Shown here: positions 10,269 to 21,337 of the stretch, one piece after another
Numbering within the stretch: position 1 is the stretch's first letter
Layout of the letters: every line of letters starts with the position of its first letter
DNA from: Pseudoips prasinana
Lineage: Eukaryota > Arthropoda > Insecta > Lepidoptera > Nolidae
Length of the DNA: 64,000 nt
Direction of reading: 5' to 3'
Assembly: GCA_951640165.1 (NCBI GenBank)
Contig: OX621240.1
Span: 9,560,713-9,624,712, forward strand
The notes under the pieces: generated by a model
The model's input: the letters and a program-made list of their open reading frames with translations, nothing else
Database searches by the model: none
What the model was told of the DNA's origin: nothing
Position numbers and translations under genes: made by a program

Positions 10269-10809
10269 GTTTCTGTCACGGCTCCGGCGCTGCGGGGCTT
10301 GGGCGGGCCCACGCGAGCTTATCGTCGCAGATGGTTTTAACGCTCACCACCGCAGCTTCGGCTTGCTGGCCGGCAAAGCCGGCCAGCCTCAGCCGCGGCG
10401 GCGGGCCTTCAAGCCACCTGCTCCTCAGCTCGCGGGCCGCCCCACCCCTCCGCGCCTACGTGGGCTTAAATTACACTCTAGGGTAGGGCAGACAAGACTA
10501 CGTGAAGTCGGTTGTGCAGCGATTCGTTTCTGTCACCAAATTTTGTAGCATAACATGTTGACTTTTAGTTTATTCGAAGTATTGAAAATCGGAATGTCGT
10601 TTTTCGGACTGAGAACCCTTCGAGCATTTGACTCTTCGAACGTTTGAAAATCGGAAATCTAACAAATCGTATTTACGACTTTCGGTAAAATTAATTTCGT
10701 GATTTTTAATAATAGACATTACAATTCTTAGGTATTATGAAATTCGGACTTTTGAAAATCGGAACATTGAAATTCGGAATAAAATATTTCGGAGTATTTG
10801 GGTGTTCCC

Positions 10810-10875
10810 CGCAGACACCTTTTGCGGGTGGCATGTGTAGGCATTGCCCCTGCCTGATAAAAAAAGGCTCTGACA
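10810..10875 (+). repeat. Fragment shared with 54304-54360
   Basis: cgcagacaccttttgcgggt and gcccctgcct recur at 54304-54360, next to R1-like LINE sequence. The inverted-repeat element probably landed in such a fragment. Confidence 0.5.
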
Positions 10876-11647
10876 TTGCTGTTTAATAACGAGGCCTCAA
10901 ATCACGGAGAACGCTTATACTTTGTTTATATATTTTGAAAAATATTATTGATCGTAAAACATGACGTAGTTGCGTCATGTTTTAGGAATAATATTCTTAT
11001 ATTACATTATTTAATAAACTTTCGCGCAACAGAAAAAGACACTAAAACGCCTCTAAAATTGCAAAATAAAAAAATAGTATCCACAAATTACAACTCAATA
11101 TAAATTGATATAGCTGGTGTACTGTATAATTTTCAAAAGCTTTGTTGAATTATATTTGTCAAAAAGATTATATTTTACTCGCAATTAATGAGTTCGTTAT
11201 TTTTCACCCTGTTTTGATGGTTTTCACTCTGTTTTGACCGCGTTAGTTAGTGGTAAGACTAGTGTGAAGCCATAAAATTGGCTGTTGTCAGTTAACTTTT
11301 ATACACGAGTGTACTAAACAGTGTCCTATACCTTTGTACGTTTTAGTATAATTTGTAAAGAAACTGAAATAAAAGTGGTTAATCTAACACATTAGCTAAT
11401 TAATTTGAAGTTTATATGACAAAGTACCGATTATCTTTTGAGGGTCATTAGGGGAGGCGTTTGTCCTTTATTATCTTATTAAATATCCCTTCAACTGCGG
11501 AAATATAGAAAACGTAATCATAATACGCCGAGCGGTACACAATTGTGGCGCTGAGTGTATTATGAGTGTCGCAAAGAATAAACTTTTATCACCTTTTTAA
11601 TTAGCAACTCATTAGAAGTATTAGTTACTCATTTACGTTATTATAAG
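10876..11647. other. AT-rich sequence with one long hairpin
   Basis: A two-part hairpin lies at 10941-10995: aatattatt pairs with aataatatt, and taaaacatgacg with cgtcatgtttta around a 6-nt loop. Otherwise nothing recognisable. Confidence 0.55.
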
Positions 11648-12206
11648 AAAAAAGCGGCCAAGTGCGAGTCGGACTCGCCCATGAAGGTTTCCATAGCAGC
11701 AAGTATTTAAGTTGATTAAATGAATGGTATGCGATTTATTATGTATAAAAAAAACTACTTACTAGATCTCGTTCAAACCAATTTTCTTGTGGAAGTTTAC
11801 ATCATATATTTTTTTAGTTTCATTTTTCTTTAATTTAGAAATTACATACATTCTTCCACTTTGGAAGTGTCTCCTCAACTACTCAGTTTAGAAAAAAAAG
11901 ATATTAACAATTTCTATATCATTTTTGAAGACTTAACTATAGGTACCGCAAATGTATGGGCTTGGTGAAAAAAAAAAATGAGTTTCAGTTCTAAGTATGG
12001 GGAATCGGGGGGGAAAAAAATTATTGGTTTTTTTTTATATCTTTGTGTAGAAATCTTTCTGCGGTTCACAGAATACATCTACTTACCAAGTTTCAACAGC
12101 AAAGTTCTTAGTGGCTAAGTGGCTGTGACATACGGACGGACAGAAAGACAGACATGACGAATTCATAAGGGTTCCGTTTTTGCCATTCGGCTACGGAACC
12201 CTAAAA
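11648..12206 (+). repeat. Dispersed repeat F ('gtgcgagtcggactcgcc ... ggctacggaaccct')
   Basis: It begins gcggccaagtgcgagtcgg, passes tgacatacggacggacag, and ends gccattcggctacggaaccc. The 3' half recurs at 39990-40215 inside a G element. Non-coding; superfamily unknown to me. Confidence 0.65.
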
Positions 12207-12621
12207 AAGGTAGAGAAAATTATCAATAATAATAAATATTTATTTACATCTCACAAGGAATTGCAGAAAAACAGCACGTTTTCAAATTGCTTGAAAGTAA
12301 AACGGTCCTTGTGAGAGTCTAGAGTATAAACTAGGTCGAAACCTGTACTACAGATCTCCAGGCTCTCTCCGGAAAAATCTAAAAACTAGGCGCATTGAAT
12401 GAACGTGTTGTTTTGGGTGATGTGAATGCTCTTTATGGTAATTATATACATAAGACCCATGCAAAATAATATATATTAAAAGATCCTAAGTGAGTGTAGG
12501 TATCCTAAGTGTGGGAGTGAGTGTACCGTGTGTAGGGCTGTGGGTAAATTTAAATATTATCCATTAAACTTTAGAAATAATCTCACAATTTACCCCAATA
12601 GAAACCTGTTTCAGAAACACA
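12207..12621. other. Unassigned sequence
   Basis: It includes an AT-rich left edge (aataataataaatattt) and gtgagtgtaggtatcctaag-type short repeats at 12487-12540. No coding evidence. Confidence 0.45.
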
Positions 12622-12709
12622 AACCGGACCAACGAAGGACCCAATGCACATTACCTTGTTCGTGACTGAGAACAAGGTAATGTGCACTGGGTCCATCGTT
12701 GGTCCGGTT
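12622..12709. repeat. 88-nt hairpin with 40-bp arms
   Basis: Arms 12622-12661 and 12670-12709 pair with two mismatches around gtgactga. The size resembles a precursor-miRNA-like hairpin or a very small MITE. No neighbouring evidence chooses between them. Confidence 0.9.
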
Positions 12710-13109
12710 AAGGAGGCAGACAGAATTTAACCTCTGATTTCAAAATATTTTTCTATATTTTCCGACAACGTCATTCTTATGATATCAGAGACTGTGTAAG
12801 TATCGTAAGCAACACCCCTCTTTTTGTGGTAGTGGTTAAAATTAGTGGAATTAATCAAGTCCTAACGACGGCGTGACGAATTGGATTCCTAGTACAGACT
12901 CGATCATAGAACAGGGGAAATGTACAAGGTTCTTACGTCCTACCGAGAAGTATTTCCGCTCTAAACAATGTGATACAATTTTATCTTAGTACTCCGCCAT
13001 AGAAGCGCGGGCGGGCGAGCGAGTGAGCGATCGCGCGAATTATAATACCCGATATATGTTTCTTTATTTATAGTATATATATATATATATATATAAAGGG
13101 TACGGTATA
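12710..13109. other. Unassigned sequence with (TA)n
   Basis: A (TA)n run lies at about 13074-13094, just outside the next Helitron. No gene seen. Confidence 0.5.
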
Positions 13110-13309
13110 TCCTACTTCCTACTACTATTATAAATGCGAAAGTTTGTGAGTGTGTGACTGTGTGAGTGTGTATGTTTGTTACTTCTTCACGTCCAAACGG
13201 CTGGAGCAATTTTTATAAAATTTGGTATGGAGTTAGCTGACACCCTGGATTAACACATAGGCTATAATTTATAAAGTTTAATGCGGAATAAACCGCGGGG
13301 CACAGCTAG
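13110..13309 (+). mobile_element. Non-autonomous Helitron, subfamily 2
   Basis: The 5' end TCCTAC follows an A. The 3' end has the hairpin-forming gcgg...aaaccgc, then ggcacagCTAG followed by T. A|TC...CTAG|T is the Helitron insertion signature. No Rep/helicase coding. Confidence 0.75.
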
Positions 13310-13428
13310 TACATAATATATATAGCGTTTCTTTCCGAATTACTGCTACTACAAAATTGAGTGCCTAGGCTAAATTGAAAGAGAAAAAACGAAAGTGCAC
13401 TCATTATTCTATCACTCTTCATCCTTTA

Positions 13429-13882
13429 TCGTATAGGCAGTGGTTACCGTAGTGTCATAAGAGTTGCTCAAGCCGCCCAGTCGGTCTCTGACATGGCTTA
13501 ACGACTGTTGTCTAATGACTACAACCGGAACCGACAGCTTAACGTGCCTTCCGAAGCACGGAGACGCTCAAACATTAAACCACTTTGGCGGTCACCCTTC
13601 TATGGAATGACCGCGAGCCTAATTGCTAGAAGAGGTGCTCATAGCCAGATGCTCTCACCGGTCCGTGAGTGATTGGCGAGGTCAAGCAACTATGCTCGCG
13701 GTCAGTCCATAGATGGGTGACCGCCAAAGTGGTTTAATTTCTGAGCGCCTCCGTGCTTCGGAGGGCACGTTAAGCTGTCGGTCCCTGTTGTAGCCATTAG
13801 GCAACAGTCGTTAAGCCATGTCAGAGGCCTAATGGGCGGCTTTAAAAAGTCTGACAGTAGGGTAACCACTGCCCACACGATA
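13429..13882. mobile_element. Inverted pair of 5S-rRNA-derived SINE copies
   Basis: The right arm (about 13655-13882) contains caccggt, gtcaagcaac and cggtcag...gatgggtgaccgcc, which line up in order with the 3' two thirds of eukaryotic 5S rRNA, including its internal promoter region. The left arm (13429-13640) is its reverse complement. Both outer ends share the ggtaaccactgcc block. Another fragment in minus orientation lies at 13898-13966 (gatcactcacagaccggtg). Too diverged and rearranged to be a working 5S gene. Class: SINE3-like. Confidence 0.65.
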
Positions 13883-13966
13883 AGTAAGTAAGTGTTGCTA
13901 GAATTCTCCGATCACTCACAGACCGGTGTGAGAATCTAGCTTTGAGCGCCTCTATACCATATAATT

Positions 13967-15387
13967 ATATGATAGTGTGTGATAGATAGTTCTTTCCAAT
14001 AGGTAACAGTTAGCCTAAATTAATTACGCTGGTCATAATATAGTGCACGAGGGTGTGTGTAAATAAAGGTGCACTCATTATTGTATCATCAATAATCAGA
14101 GGATAATGATGACTTAGGCTTTGAGGGGACGGATAGCCTCCATGACCGAATTGCGATCAGGCGCTGGACCGGCGCACGCGACGATAGTTCTATCTATGTT
14201 GTCTACAAAGGACTAGATGCAATACTGCTAAGTTCAAGACTTAGGGCTGATCATGGTTATTCTTGTCAAAAAAAATCGCAACTATATCGCTATTTCGTTT
14301 TACCCCTGGTTTGAATCCAGGACTTTGTTTTCTGCTACCGTTACGCCAATGTGTCAAACAACAAGGTAACCAAATAATTTAGATAGAAAATAAAACATTT
14401 GATGAACGACTTGGCTCCCATAACAAACCCTCATAACACGCACGAGAGACTCGTAGGTAAAGTATTAAATCGTTGTCACGAGGCAACCTATATTTCTCGC
14501 GAGGACAAGTTTGTGGAGGCGTAGAAATGATTTCCAAGTAAAACTTCAACCTTATATGACAGACTTTTTATCAATATTTTTTAAAAGTTTCTTTTCATTC
14601 AATACGTCGCGTCGCGCAGAAAATTTTGTAATTAGTTACCTAACCTGGGATATTTGGCCATTTTACGCGGTTGTGATAAATTTATACTTAAAATACAAGT
14701 AATGAAAATTTTAGTCTGACAGGGCGGGAAAAATTGTATCGATTTTCATAACACTTGGTTTTATTTTTTCTCCCACTCTCGAGTAATAGCTTTCTTGTTG
14801 TATTTTTTCTACACACGCTGATTAATAGTTTGCTTGAAATAAAAAAAAAACCGTTTTTAGATTTTTCGTCGTTAGATTATTCGGATGCTTGTACCTATAA
14901 GGAGCTAGGGAAATTAATAGCGTTCAGTTTGTAAAATTGTTCGTAACTTTGGATCACTCAAGGAACCCTGCTCGATCATAAAGTTATACAAATCCTGCTG
15001 GTTAAAGTACCCGCGCCCTCAATACACACGAACTTTTATACCATAAATAAGAAGTTTAAGTAGATTTTTGCTTTGAGTACCTAGAAAGCGGGGCCTTGCT
15101 GCGCCAAGTCATAAGTTTTCTAAAAACGCATCAAAGAGATAACCACTCATAACACGGTTCATATATAAACTTTAGTTTCAATTTCAGCGTAAGCTTTAAT
15201 CAAAACAAGAACAAAAATAAAATCATTTATTTCAAAAACAAAAGCGAACATGCTTTAGACCACACGACTGAAGTAAACTTAGATAACGGCTATGAGATAA
15301 AGAGAGAAAGAAAATGTGTGAAGTAAAAACTCATGCATTTCTGGAATCCAAGTTAGAGGGAAATCTGAAAGATACTTAAATTACTAA
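13967..15387. other. Unassigned region
   Basis: Mostly AT-rich. A degraded tRNA-SINE head on minus lies at about 14295-14355 (tttgaatccaggac). The frame 14511-14702 has no motif. A repeat gtgcactcattatt at 13397 recurs at 14069. Confidence 0.45.
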
Positions 15388-15575
15388 TGATCATCATCAT
15401 CATCATCATATCAGCCGAAAGACGTCCACTGCTGGACAAAGGCCTCCCCAAAGGTCTCCACAATTGCCGGTCTTGCGCTATCCGCATCCAGCGATTTCCA
15501 GCGACCCGCACAAGATCATCGGTCCATCTTGTAGGGGGTCTGCCCACGCTGCGTCATCCGGTTCGTGGTCGCTAC
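15388..15575 (-). pseudogene. RTE-clade LINE 3' end
   Basis: On minus the frame reads GRPPTRWTDDLVRVAGNRWM, then AQDRQLW and SSGRLSADMMMM. This is the extreme C-terminus of the RTE ORF, whose 3' tail (ATGATG)n is itself translated as Met residues. Everything upstream is missing. The R1-type LINE adjoins it at 15576. Confidence 0.85.
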
Positions 15576-15915
15576 AATTTTTTTTTTTTTTTAATCGGCA
15601 CTAGTCCCTCCCTCTTACACACCACTGCAACTCCTGTAAGCCAGGATCAACAGTGGCACACAATGAAATGACACTGAGCGGTGAAGCTCAGGTATGTCCC
15701 GGGGAATCGCTTTAACTGTCTTGGATCCCGCAACGAATTTAATCAGAAACAGAAAAAAGGAGGAGTTAGAAAATGAATAGTTCCACTTCCCTCCAGAGCA
15801 AAGCGGGAGACAGAATGATGTAAAGAGGCTATAGCCTCATAAAATGAGAGATTTGCAACTAGAGAAGCCAGCTGCAAAAGCACCGAGGATCAATTTAAGG
15901 GTCCTAAGTGAGCTG

Positions 15916-17765
15916 TTATATTTGATTCCAATAGTAGGTATGGCAAAAACGCTTAAACGCACGGAAGTTGTTCCTTGTTGCTACAAGATCCGTATAATAA
16001 ACTACTCCAGATATTGGTTGCAAGCTGTTTAACATAATATCACGCTGATTTTGCCAGAGATCACACTCCCACAGGATGTGGTGAGCAGTTTGTTCATATT
16101 CGTTACTGAATGTTGAGCACAGACAGATTGGTGAAGATACTAATTTGAAACTATACAATTTACTTTTAAAATTGCCGTGTCCGGTAAGAAATTATGCAAC
16201 ACAATGGTCCATGATTAGCCAAGTTTTATTTAACCGTTCGCGTAGGTCCGGAAAGAACTGGTGCAGATGGCGACCCTTGGTTGAGGTATTCCATCTACAT
16301 TGCCATTCATTTAGTAGTTCGTTATTTAAGTCAGCTATTGGCATAAATAGCCTGGTTATTTTCGCACGGTCGCGTAATGATACGAAATCATTTTCTAAAT
16401 TATCGCGCGTAGAATAATACATTGCTGCTCGTCTTTGAACTTCAAGATCAACCGGTAGTACACCTGCTAGGACAGGTAGGGCCTCTGTGCTCACTGTTCT
16501 TATAGGCTTTACACAGAAATATCAACGCCAACCTCTGGCTTTGTAGTAATTTACGGCGAGCAGCTCCGATGGTAGCCCTATCAGCCCACACAGGCGAGCC
16601 GTAGCATATACACCCAAGATAGATTACCCCGAAAATGATTTTAAGAGTATTAAAAGAGAGGCCCCAGGTTGCCGTCGATATCCTTGTTAGTGCAAAAAAG
16701 TTTCGCTTAGCTTTTTCCCCAACTGATTTAATATGTTCTATAAACGAGAAATTCTTTTCTAAAACTAAACCCAAATAACAGGTTGATATTTTGCGTTTTA
16801 CAGTAACATTATTAAGTTTTACGCCCGGGGGGGATTTTAGTTCACCTTTAAGAAGGAGTTGGTAGGTTTTGTGAGGAGCAAATGTAAGGCGATTTCTTTT
16901 ACCCCATTCACTTATCATACTTAAGCAAGTTTGAGCCAGATTTTCCAACTCTCTCCTGGAGTTACCCTGTATAAGTAAGAGGCCATCGTCGGCATATGCC
17001 GTTAGAGAGCAGCGTGATGGCAAGGGTAATGTCAAGAAGTCATCAAAACCCAAGTTCCAGAGATACGGCGCGAGCACTGAGCCCTGGGGGCAACCCATGG
17101 TTAACGATTTAGTGACTCTGAAGTGACCAAGCTTAAGAGTTGCAGAGCCATGTACGAAATAAGATGTGATTATCGAATATATATTACTGTAACAACCGCG
17201 TAACTTAAGTTTTTGTAACAAAATTGGCCACCAAGTATTATCAAACGCCCCTGAAATATCTAGGAATATGGCCAAAACGTATTTACATTCGGACGAGTTT
17301 ACAGCTTTCTTCACTGAGATAGCTGTGTCCACTGTCGATTTACCCGCAGTAAAACCAAATTGATTTCCGTGAAATTTTGGTCCTCCCGGCAGCAATCGCG
17401 GTACCCACGGTTACGGTACGGTTGCCTAAGGAAGGCAGTAACGTTATTGGTCGGTATGACTTAGGGTCTTCAGGCAGTTTATCGCCATTTTTTGGTATAA
17501 TACGAATAAAACCGCTGCGCCAAGAACGCGGAAAAGTCCCTTCAGATATGCAACGATTAAAAACTTTTAGTATTGAATCACCGGATTGTTTTGTGGCTTC
17601 TATTATCACTTTGTTGGATATTTTATCTTCACCTGAAGCTTTGTTAACAGGTAGCGATTTCACAGTATTCATTAACTCATTAATTGTAGGAAGACTAGAC
17701 ATATACGTAGCTGATGGATTGTTTGCCCACTGTCTAATCTGCTTATGGTAGTCATTATCGTTCAA
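15916..17765 (-). pseudogene. R1-like ORF2: reverse transcriptase and C-terminus
   Basis: Reading leftwards: INELMNTVKSLPVNKASGED and SYRPITLLP (RT motifs 1-2), a frameshift near 17400, AIFLDISGAFDNTWW (motif A; DISGAFDN.WW is characteristic of R1), MGCPQGSVLAPYLWN (motif B), LTAYADDGLLLI (catalytic motif C), CYLGLVLEKN. A second frameshift lies near 16450-16490, then DLRERLNKTW, an in-frame stop at about 16189, and a C-terminal Cys/His segment CLCSTFSNEYEQTAHHILWE. Catalytic residues are present but two frameshifts and at least one nonsense codon make it non-functional. Confidence 0.85.
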
Positions 17766-17897
17766 GGAACTATCATCAGGTATGAGCGAATTAAGTAAGG
17801 ATTCTGTGGTCTCCTCTATGCCACTGGTGTAGGTATTATTGATTTTTATGTTTTGAATATAAGCTAAATCTATAGACCTATTTGCTTTAAACTCATG

Positions 17898-18525
17898 CTA
17901 TAGGGGCGAGCACGGGCCTTCTTTATCTAATTTATCGACTATTTTTCTAATAAGATTGCCTTTGGATTTCTCTATTGACGAGCGGTAACGTGAACGAGCT
18001 ATTTTGAGATTTATATATGCATTATTTAAAACATCGCCTACAATTTTACGTTTTTTTAGTTTATTATATTTTTTACGTGTTCTCCGAAATTCACACCGAA
18101 CTTTGTTTAAGTAGTTATTCCACCAATCGCATCTTGGAATATTAGTGATAGGGACGCGGCCTATGGCAATATCGGCACAGTAGGTAAAAGTGTCCGACAT
18201 CATTACAGCACATTCCTCTGTTGTTAGTTCATCCCGGGTGAAATCCCTGGCATGCGCGGCAAAAAGAGCTCTGAAAAAATCCCAATCGGCCCCTTTGAGC
18301 CGATATCTATAGTTACCGTAAATAGCCGTAGGTCTTTGTGCCAACCGAGGAACAAACTCGTACACGATTAAGCGGTGATCACTGGATGAAGCGTCAGGCA
18401 AAACACGCCATCCATCTATTCGGACGTCTGAGCTTGAAAAAGTGACGTCAATAAAAGATTCGCCAGTAGGGCTACAATAAGTAGGCGGTGCATCAGGCGC
18501 TACTAATGATAGTAACTATATATTC
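17898..18525 (-). pseudogene. R1-like ORF2: endonuclease C-terminus and linker
   Basis: The frame from 18401 begins ASSSDHRLIVYEF, the SDH motif that closes the AP-type endonuclease domain. Upstream to about 18525 the reading VAPDAPPTYCSPTGESFIDV and TFSSSDVRIDGW can be followed in the same sense. The linker after it carries WWNNYLNKVRCEFRRTRKKY, typical between endonuclease and RT. It shares frame with the RT piece at 17765 but is separated by stop codons. Confidence 0.75.
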
Positions 18526-18530
18526 TAACA

Positions 18531-19293
18531 GACGAAAACTGATACCTATGGATCGGCTAAGTGTCTTAAATGGGAAATGCGATTACTTACATTCCCAGCT
18601 GATTCACATCTAAATGTCACATAGGTTCTTTAATATCAGTTATACTTATTCGTTCACCGCGTGACAGACGGTGGACACGAAATATCGATAACTTGTTGCA
18701 GCCCTAGTGTAAAACGAAAATTATTTCTTTTCACAAAATATTCGTAAATTCTGCATTATTCAAAATTCAAAAAAAATTCAAAAATGTTTATTATCAGCTT
18801 AAATACCTTATGCTAGTTACAATGAGGAGCCTCCAATTAAGCAATTAATTTGCTTGTGTCAGGATGCTCCGCTCTTCCCAAGTTACATTAAATTGTGGTG
18901 TTTAGTTTTTAAGAAATTTGACAAGTAGGGTATTCTTACAATGATCTTAGTAACAAAGTAAAATATGTAGTATGTAAAAGATTAACATATTAAGCGCGCA
19001 AGTTTTTGGGGATGAGTCGGGCCTGAAATGTGTGAGTGTGTGTGTGCGAGTGTGTGTGCGTGTGTGAGTGCGTGTATGGGTTTGTGTATGTATATATGAA
19101 TCTGTGCGTATATGTCAAACAAAGTGCATGTTTTGGAGAAGTACACGGATTAAGTGTTATGGTATTAAGAGGAAAAGTCTCGTGGTTCGGTGTTGCGAGT
19201 TAACCCTACGACTGCTCTTGGGATCGGAAAATGATGTAGGACATCATTTTCCATTTACCGCGTAACACCCCTTACCCATATATTAAGTTATAA
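18531..19293. other. AT-rich region with GT microsatellite
   Basis: A degenerate (GT)n/(GTGTGA)n tract lies at about 19028-19075. The frame 19068-19265 is a by-product of it. No gene. Confidence 0.6.
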
Positions 19294-19542
19294 TTACTTT
19301 CTCATCGATTTTATTAGATTTTCTACTTCGTCATAAGTCTTTAACTTAAGCCATTTAGTCAAAGTGTTTTTACATTCGCGGAAGGTTAGTGGATAGATGT
19401 CCAGTTCATTGTTTATAGTATTGTACAAATAAGATGATTGGCTAGAGTATTGTATTCTTGCAAATGCCGACTTTGTTGGGACAGTGGGAGCAACCACGTT
19501 CTTTCGTCTATTTATATGTATTAGATCTTTGCTTTCGTACAT
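19294..19542 (-). pseudogene. LINE ORF2 C-terminal fragment
   Basis: The 82-residue frame NRRKNVVAPTVPTKSAFARI ... YLYNTINNELDIYP ... FRECKNTLTKWLKLKTYDEV resembles the end of non-LTR ORF2 proteins (Y N . L . . . I . . F K . . L . . W L). It lies just upstream of, and opposite to, the next LINE. Clade undetermined. Confidence 0.45.
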
Positions 19543-19947
19543 TAATAAATGTTTATAGAAGAGAATTAACTATCTTCTATATAAATAATATAAAGGCAAG
19601 TTAATTACATAATTTATAACTTAATTATGGTTGCACCGAATTTGATGATCTCTAATTTTATGGACTCGTCTCCAAGATTAGTATTCAAGATTAGTAGCTT
19701 TTTTTTGCGGGTAGGTGTTAGAAAAGTATAGATGTGTTTTCGATTTGCTAATTAATATTATAATTTAATTTAAAGTATTTCATCAGTATTTCTATATCAA
19801 TTTACAGTCTTTTGTACTTAAATCTCTAGTACTTACGTTAGTACAAAGTTTTATGTGAATTAGCAACTATAATCACACCACCTGCCAGCTCAACAACTCC
19901 ACTGCACTGCACATAACAAATATCACTGGATATTACTTTTAATCAAA

Positions 19948-20678
19948 ATGAGTCAATTGTCTGAGATTTTGTCAACACAGCACAAGCTTGAGGAGAACAT
20001 TGCCAAAAAATTCGATGATCTTCAAGGTCAGCTGCAGAATGCTGTGACCTCTGGTCAGAAGGACACTGTGGCAAAGGTGGCTGAAGAGCTCCGGTCCTTC
20101 AAGGAGCTTACATACAACATCCTTGGTCTTCTACGGCAACAAATCAGAGAATGTTCCCATCAAATTGATGCTCTTGAAACAAGAAATCGAAGGAAGGCAC
20201 TCATATTTTCTGGTATCACTGAGAAGGAGAATGAACACTGTTCCGAATTACTGTTGGAAATCTTTAACAACAAGATGGGGCTAACTGACATCTCTGCATC
20301 ATGCATCAAGGTTTGTCACAGGCTTGGGACCCCCAGTAAAGACCGGCACCGTCCTATCCTCGTACGGCTATCTAGCATAGATGACAAATCCGCAATTTGG
20401 AGAGCTAAATCCAGCTTGAAGGATCCTTTATCTCGGTGAAAGAATTCCTCACTAGGACTAGGCAAGCTGTCTTCTCCCAAACAAAAGCATATTTCGGATT
20501 TCGATCAGTATGGTCCCAGGATGGGACGATTTTCGTTAAGACAGCAGATGGTAAACGGCACAAATTAACTTCGCATGAAGAGCTGACTGCACTGACAGCC
20601 AGGTATCCAAAGGCGTCACAGGGATCTTCGAGTTCTAATAAGCTCGACTCGGGAAAGCTGAAAAATAAAGTGCATTAG
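19948..20678 (+). pseudogene. LINE ORF1 (coiled coil + FP-like C-terminus), one frameshift
   Basis: First part 19948-20439: a coiled-coil N-terminus (residues ~1-75, LEENIAKKFDDLQGQLQ), then QIDALETRNRRKALIFSGI, the start of the RNA-binding-like region, and ICKVCHR-like SCIKVCHRLG. It stops at 20437. The frame continues from 20436 as KEFLTRTRQAVFSQTKAYFG, FRSVWSQDGTIFVKTADGKR, matching the C-terminal segment shared by insect LINE ORF1 and baculovirus FP-like proteins. The overlap gtga shows a single-base indel. Expected role is RNA-binding chaperone in the retroelement particle. Confidence 0.75.
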
Positions 20679-21337
20679 ACCGTTAGTTCTTTGTGTTGTG
20701 TCATGAGTGTAACATAATAACCCAGTCGTATCATATAATATTGTTGATACTTACCGTACATATCTAATTAATGTTCATATCATCCCTAAGAATGTCCGAG
20801 TATGTAGTGAGTGGTTTACGCTACAAGTTTTATATTCCAGTTAATTTACCCTCCACTCACTTGATATTTAGTATTTTATATACATCGAATAGGTATAGTG
20901 TTTTATCAATTATTTTGTAGGTTAGTTTTGTTCATTAATTTTTCTTGAAGACCTTAGCCCAAACAAATAATTGTCAAATTGACAGATGCCAATGATACTA
21001 TAATTACGTTTCGTTTCATGCCGTAACTTTATTACACGGTACCTATGTGGGCAAGGAGTGTACCTTTGTATATTTACCGACTGGACATGTTATTTATTTT
21101 GCTTAGTTATCGTTACTCATTATTCCTTTTGCTTGTTTTTAGTTCTCTTTAATGTATGTTAACTTTATTGTAATGTTTTAATATTTTAGATGTAGTAGGT
21201 ATGTAGTAGTGTGCTTGTACGCTGGCGGGTGGTGCAGAGATTTGGTTCTGATCTAAATATTGCACAACAAAATAAGCTAATTTTTTTATTATTTCTTTGT
21301 ATATATTTTATTTTATTTATATATATATATATTTAGT

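Larger units (their letters stand above)
8613..10809. mobile_element. 2.2-kb inverted-repeat (foldback-like) element
   Basis: Outer ends are gggaacaccc (8613) and gggtgttccc (10800-10809). Arms 8613-9408 and 10049-10809 are reverse complements over nearly 800 bp with scattered changes. Each arm has three zones: an AT-rich outer zone with iterated ttccga/tcggaa words, a GC-rich core (homopolymer G run near 8978), and an inner 19-bp minisatellite. A third partial copy of core plus minisatellite lies at 9420-9785 in the same orientation as the left arm. The central spacer 9786-10048 is again rich in tcggaa words. No transposase frame is present. No target duplication is evident. Confidence 0.75.
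15576..18530 (-). mobile_element. R1-clade LINE, 5' truncated
   Basis: The 3' end is the poly(T) at about 15580-15592 (a poly(A) tail on minus), followed by ~320 bp of 3' UTR. The coding remnant covers the endonuclease C-terminus, reverse transcriptase and Cys-rich C-terminal region. A second copy of the 3' terminal block (cttacaggagttgcagtgg) sits at 63217. No target duplication found. Confidence 0.8.

Noticed and set aside
10057..10548. Frames up to 127 codons in the right arm
   Set aside because: Same minisatellite plus GC-rich repeat core read on the other strand.
13650..13735. Possible functional 5S rRNA gene
   Set aside because: Only part of 5S aligns, with many substitutions, and it is embedded in an inverted repeat.
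14511..14702. 63-codon frame rich in Phe/Ser
   Set aside because: Length is unremarkable for AT-rich DNA; no domain, no neighbouring exon evidence.
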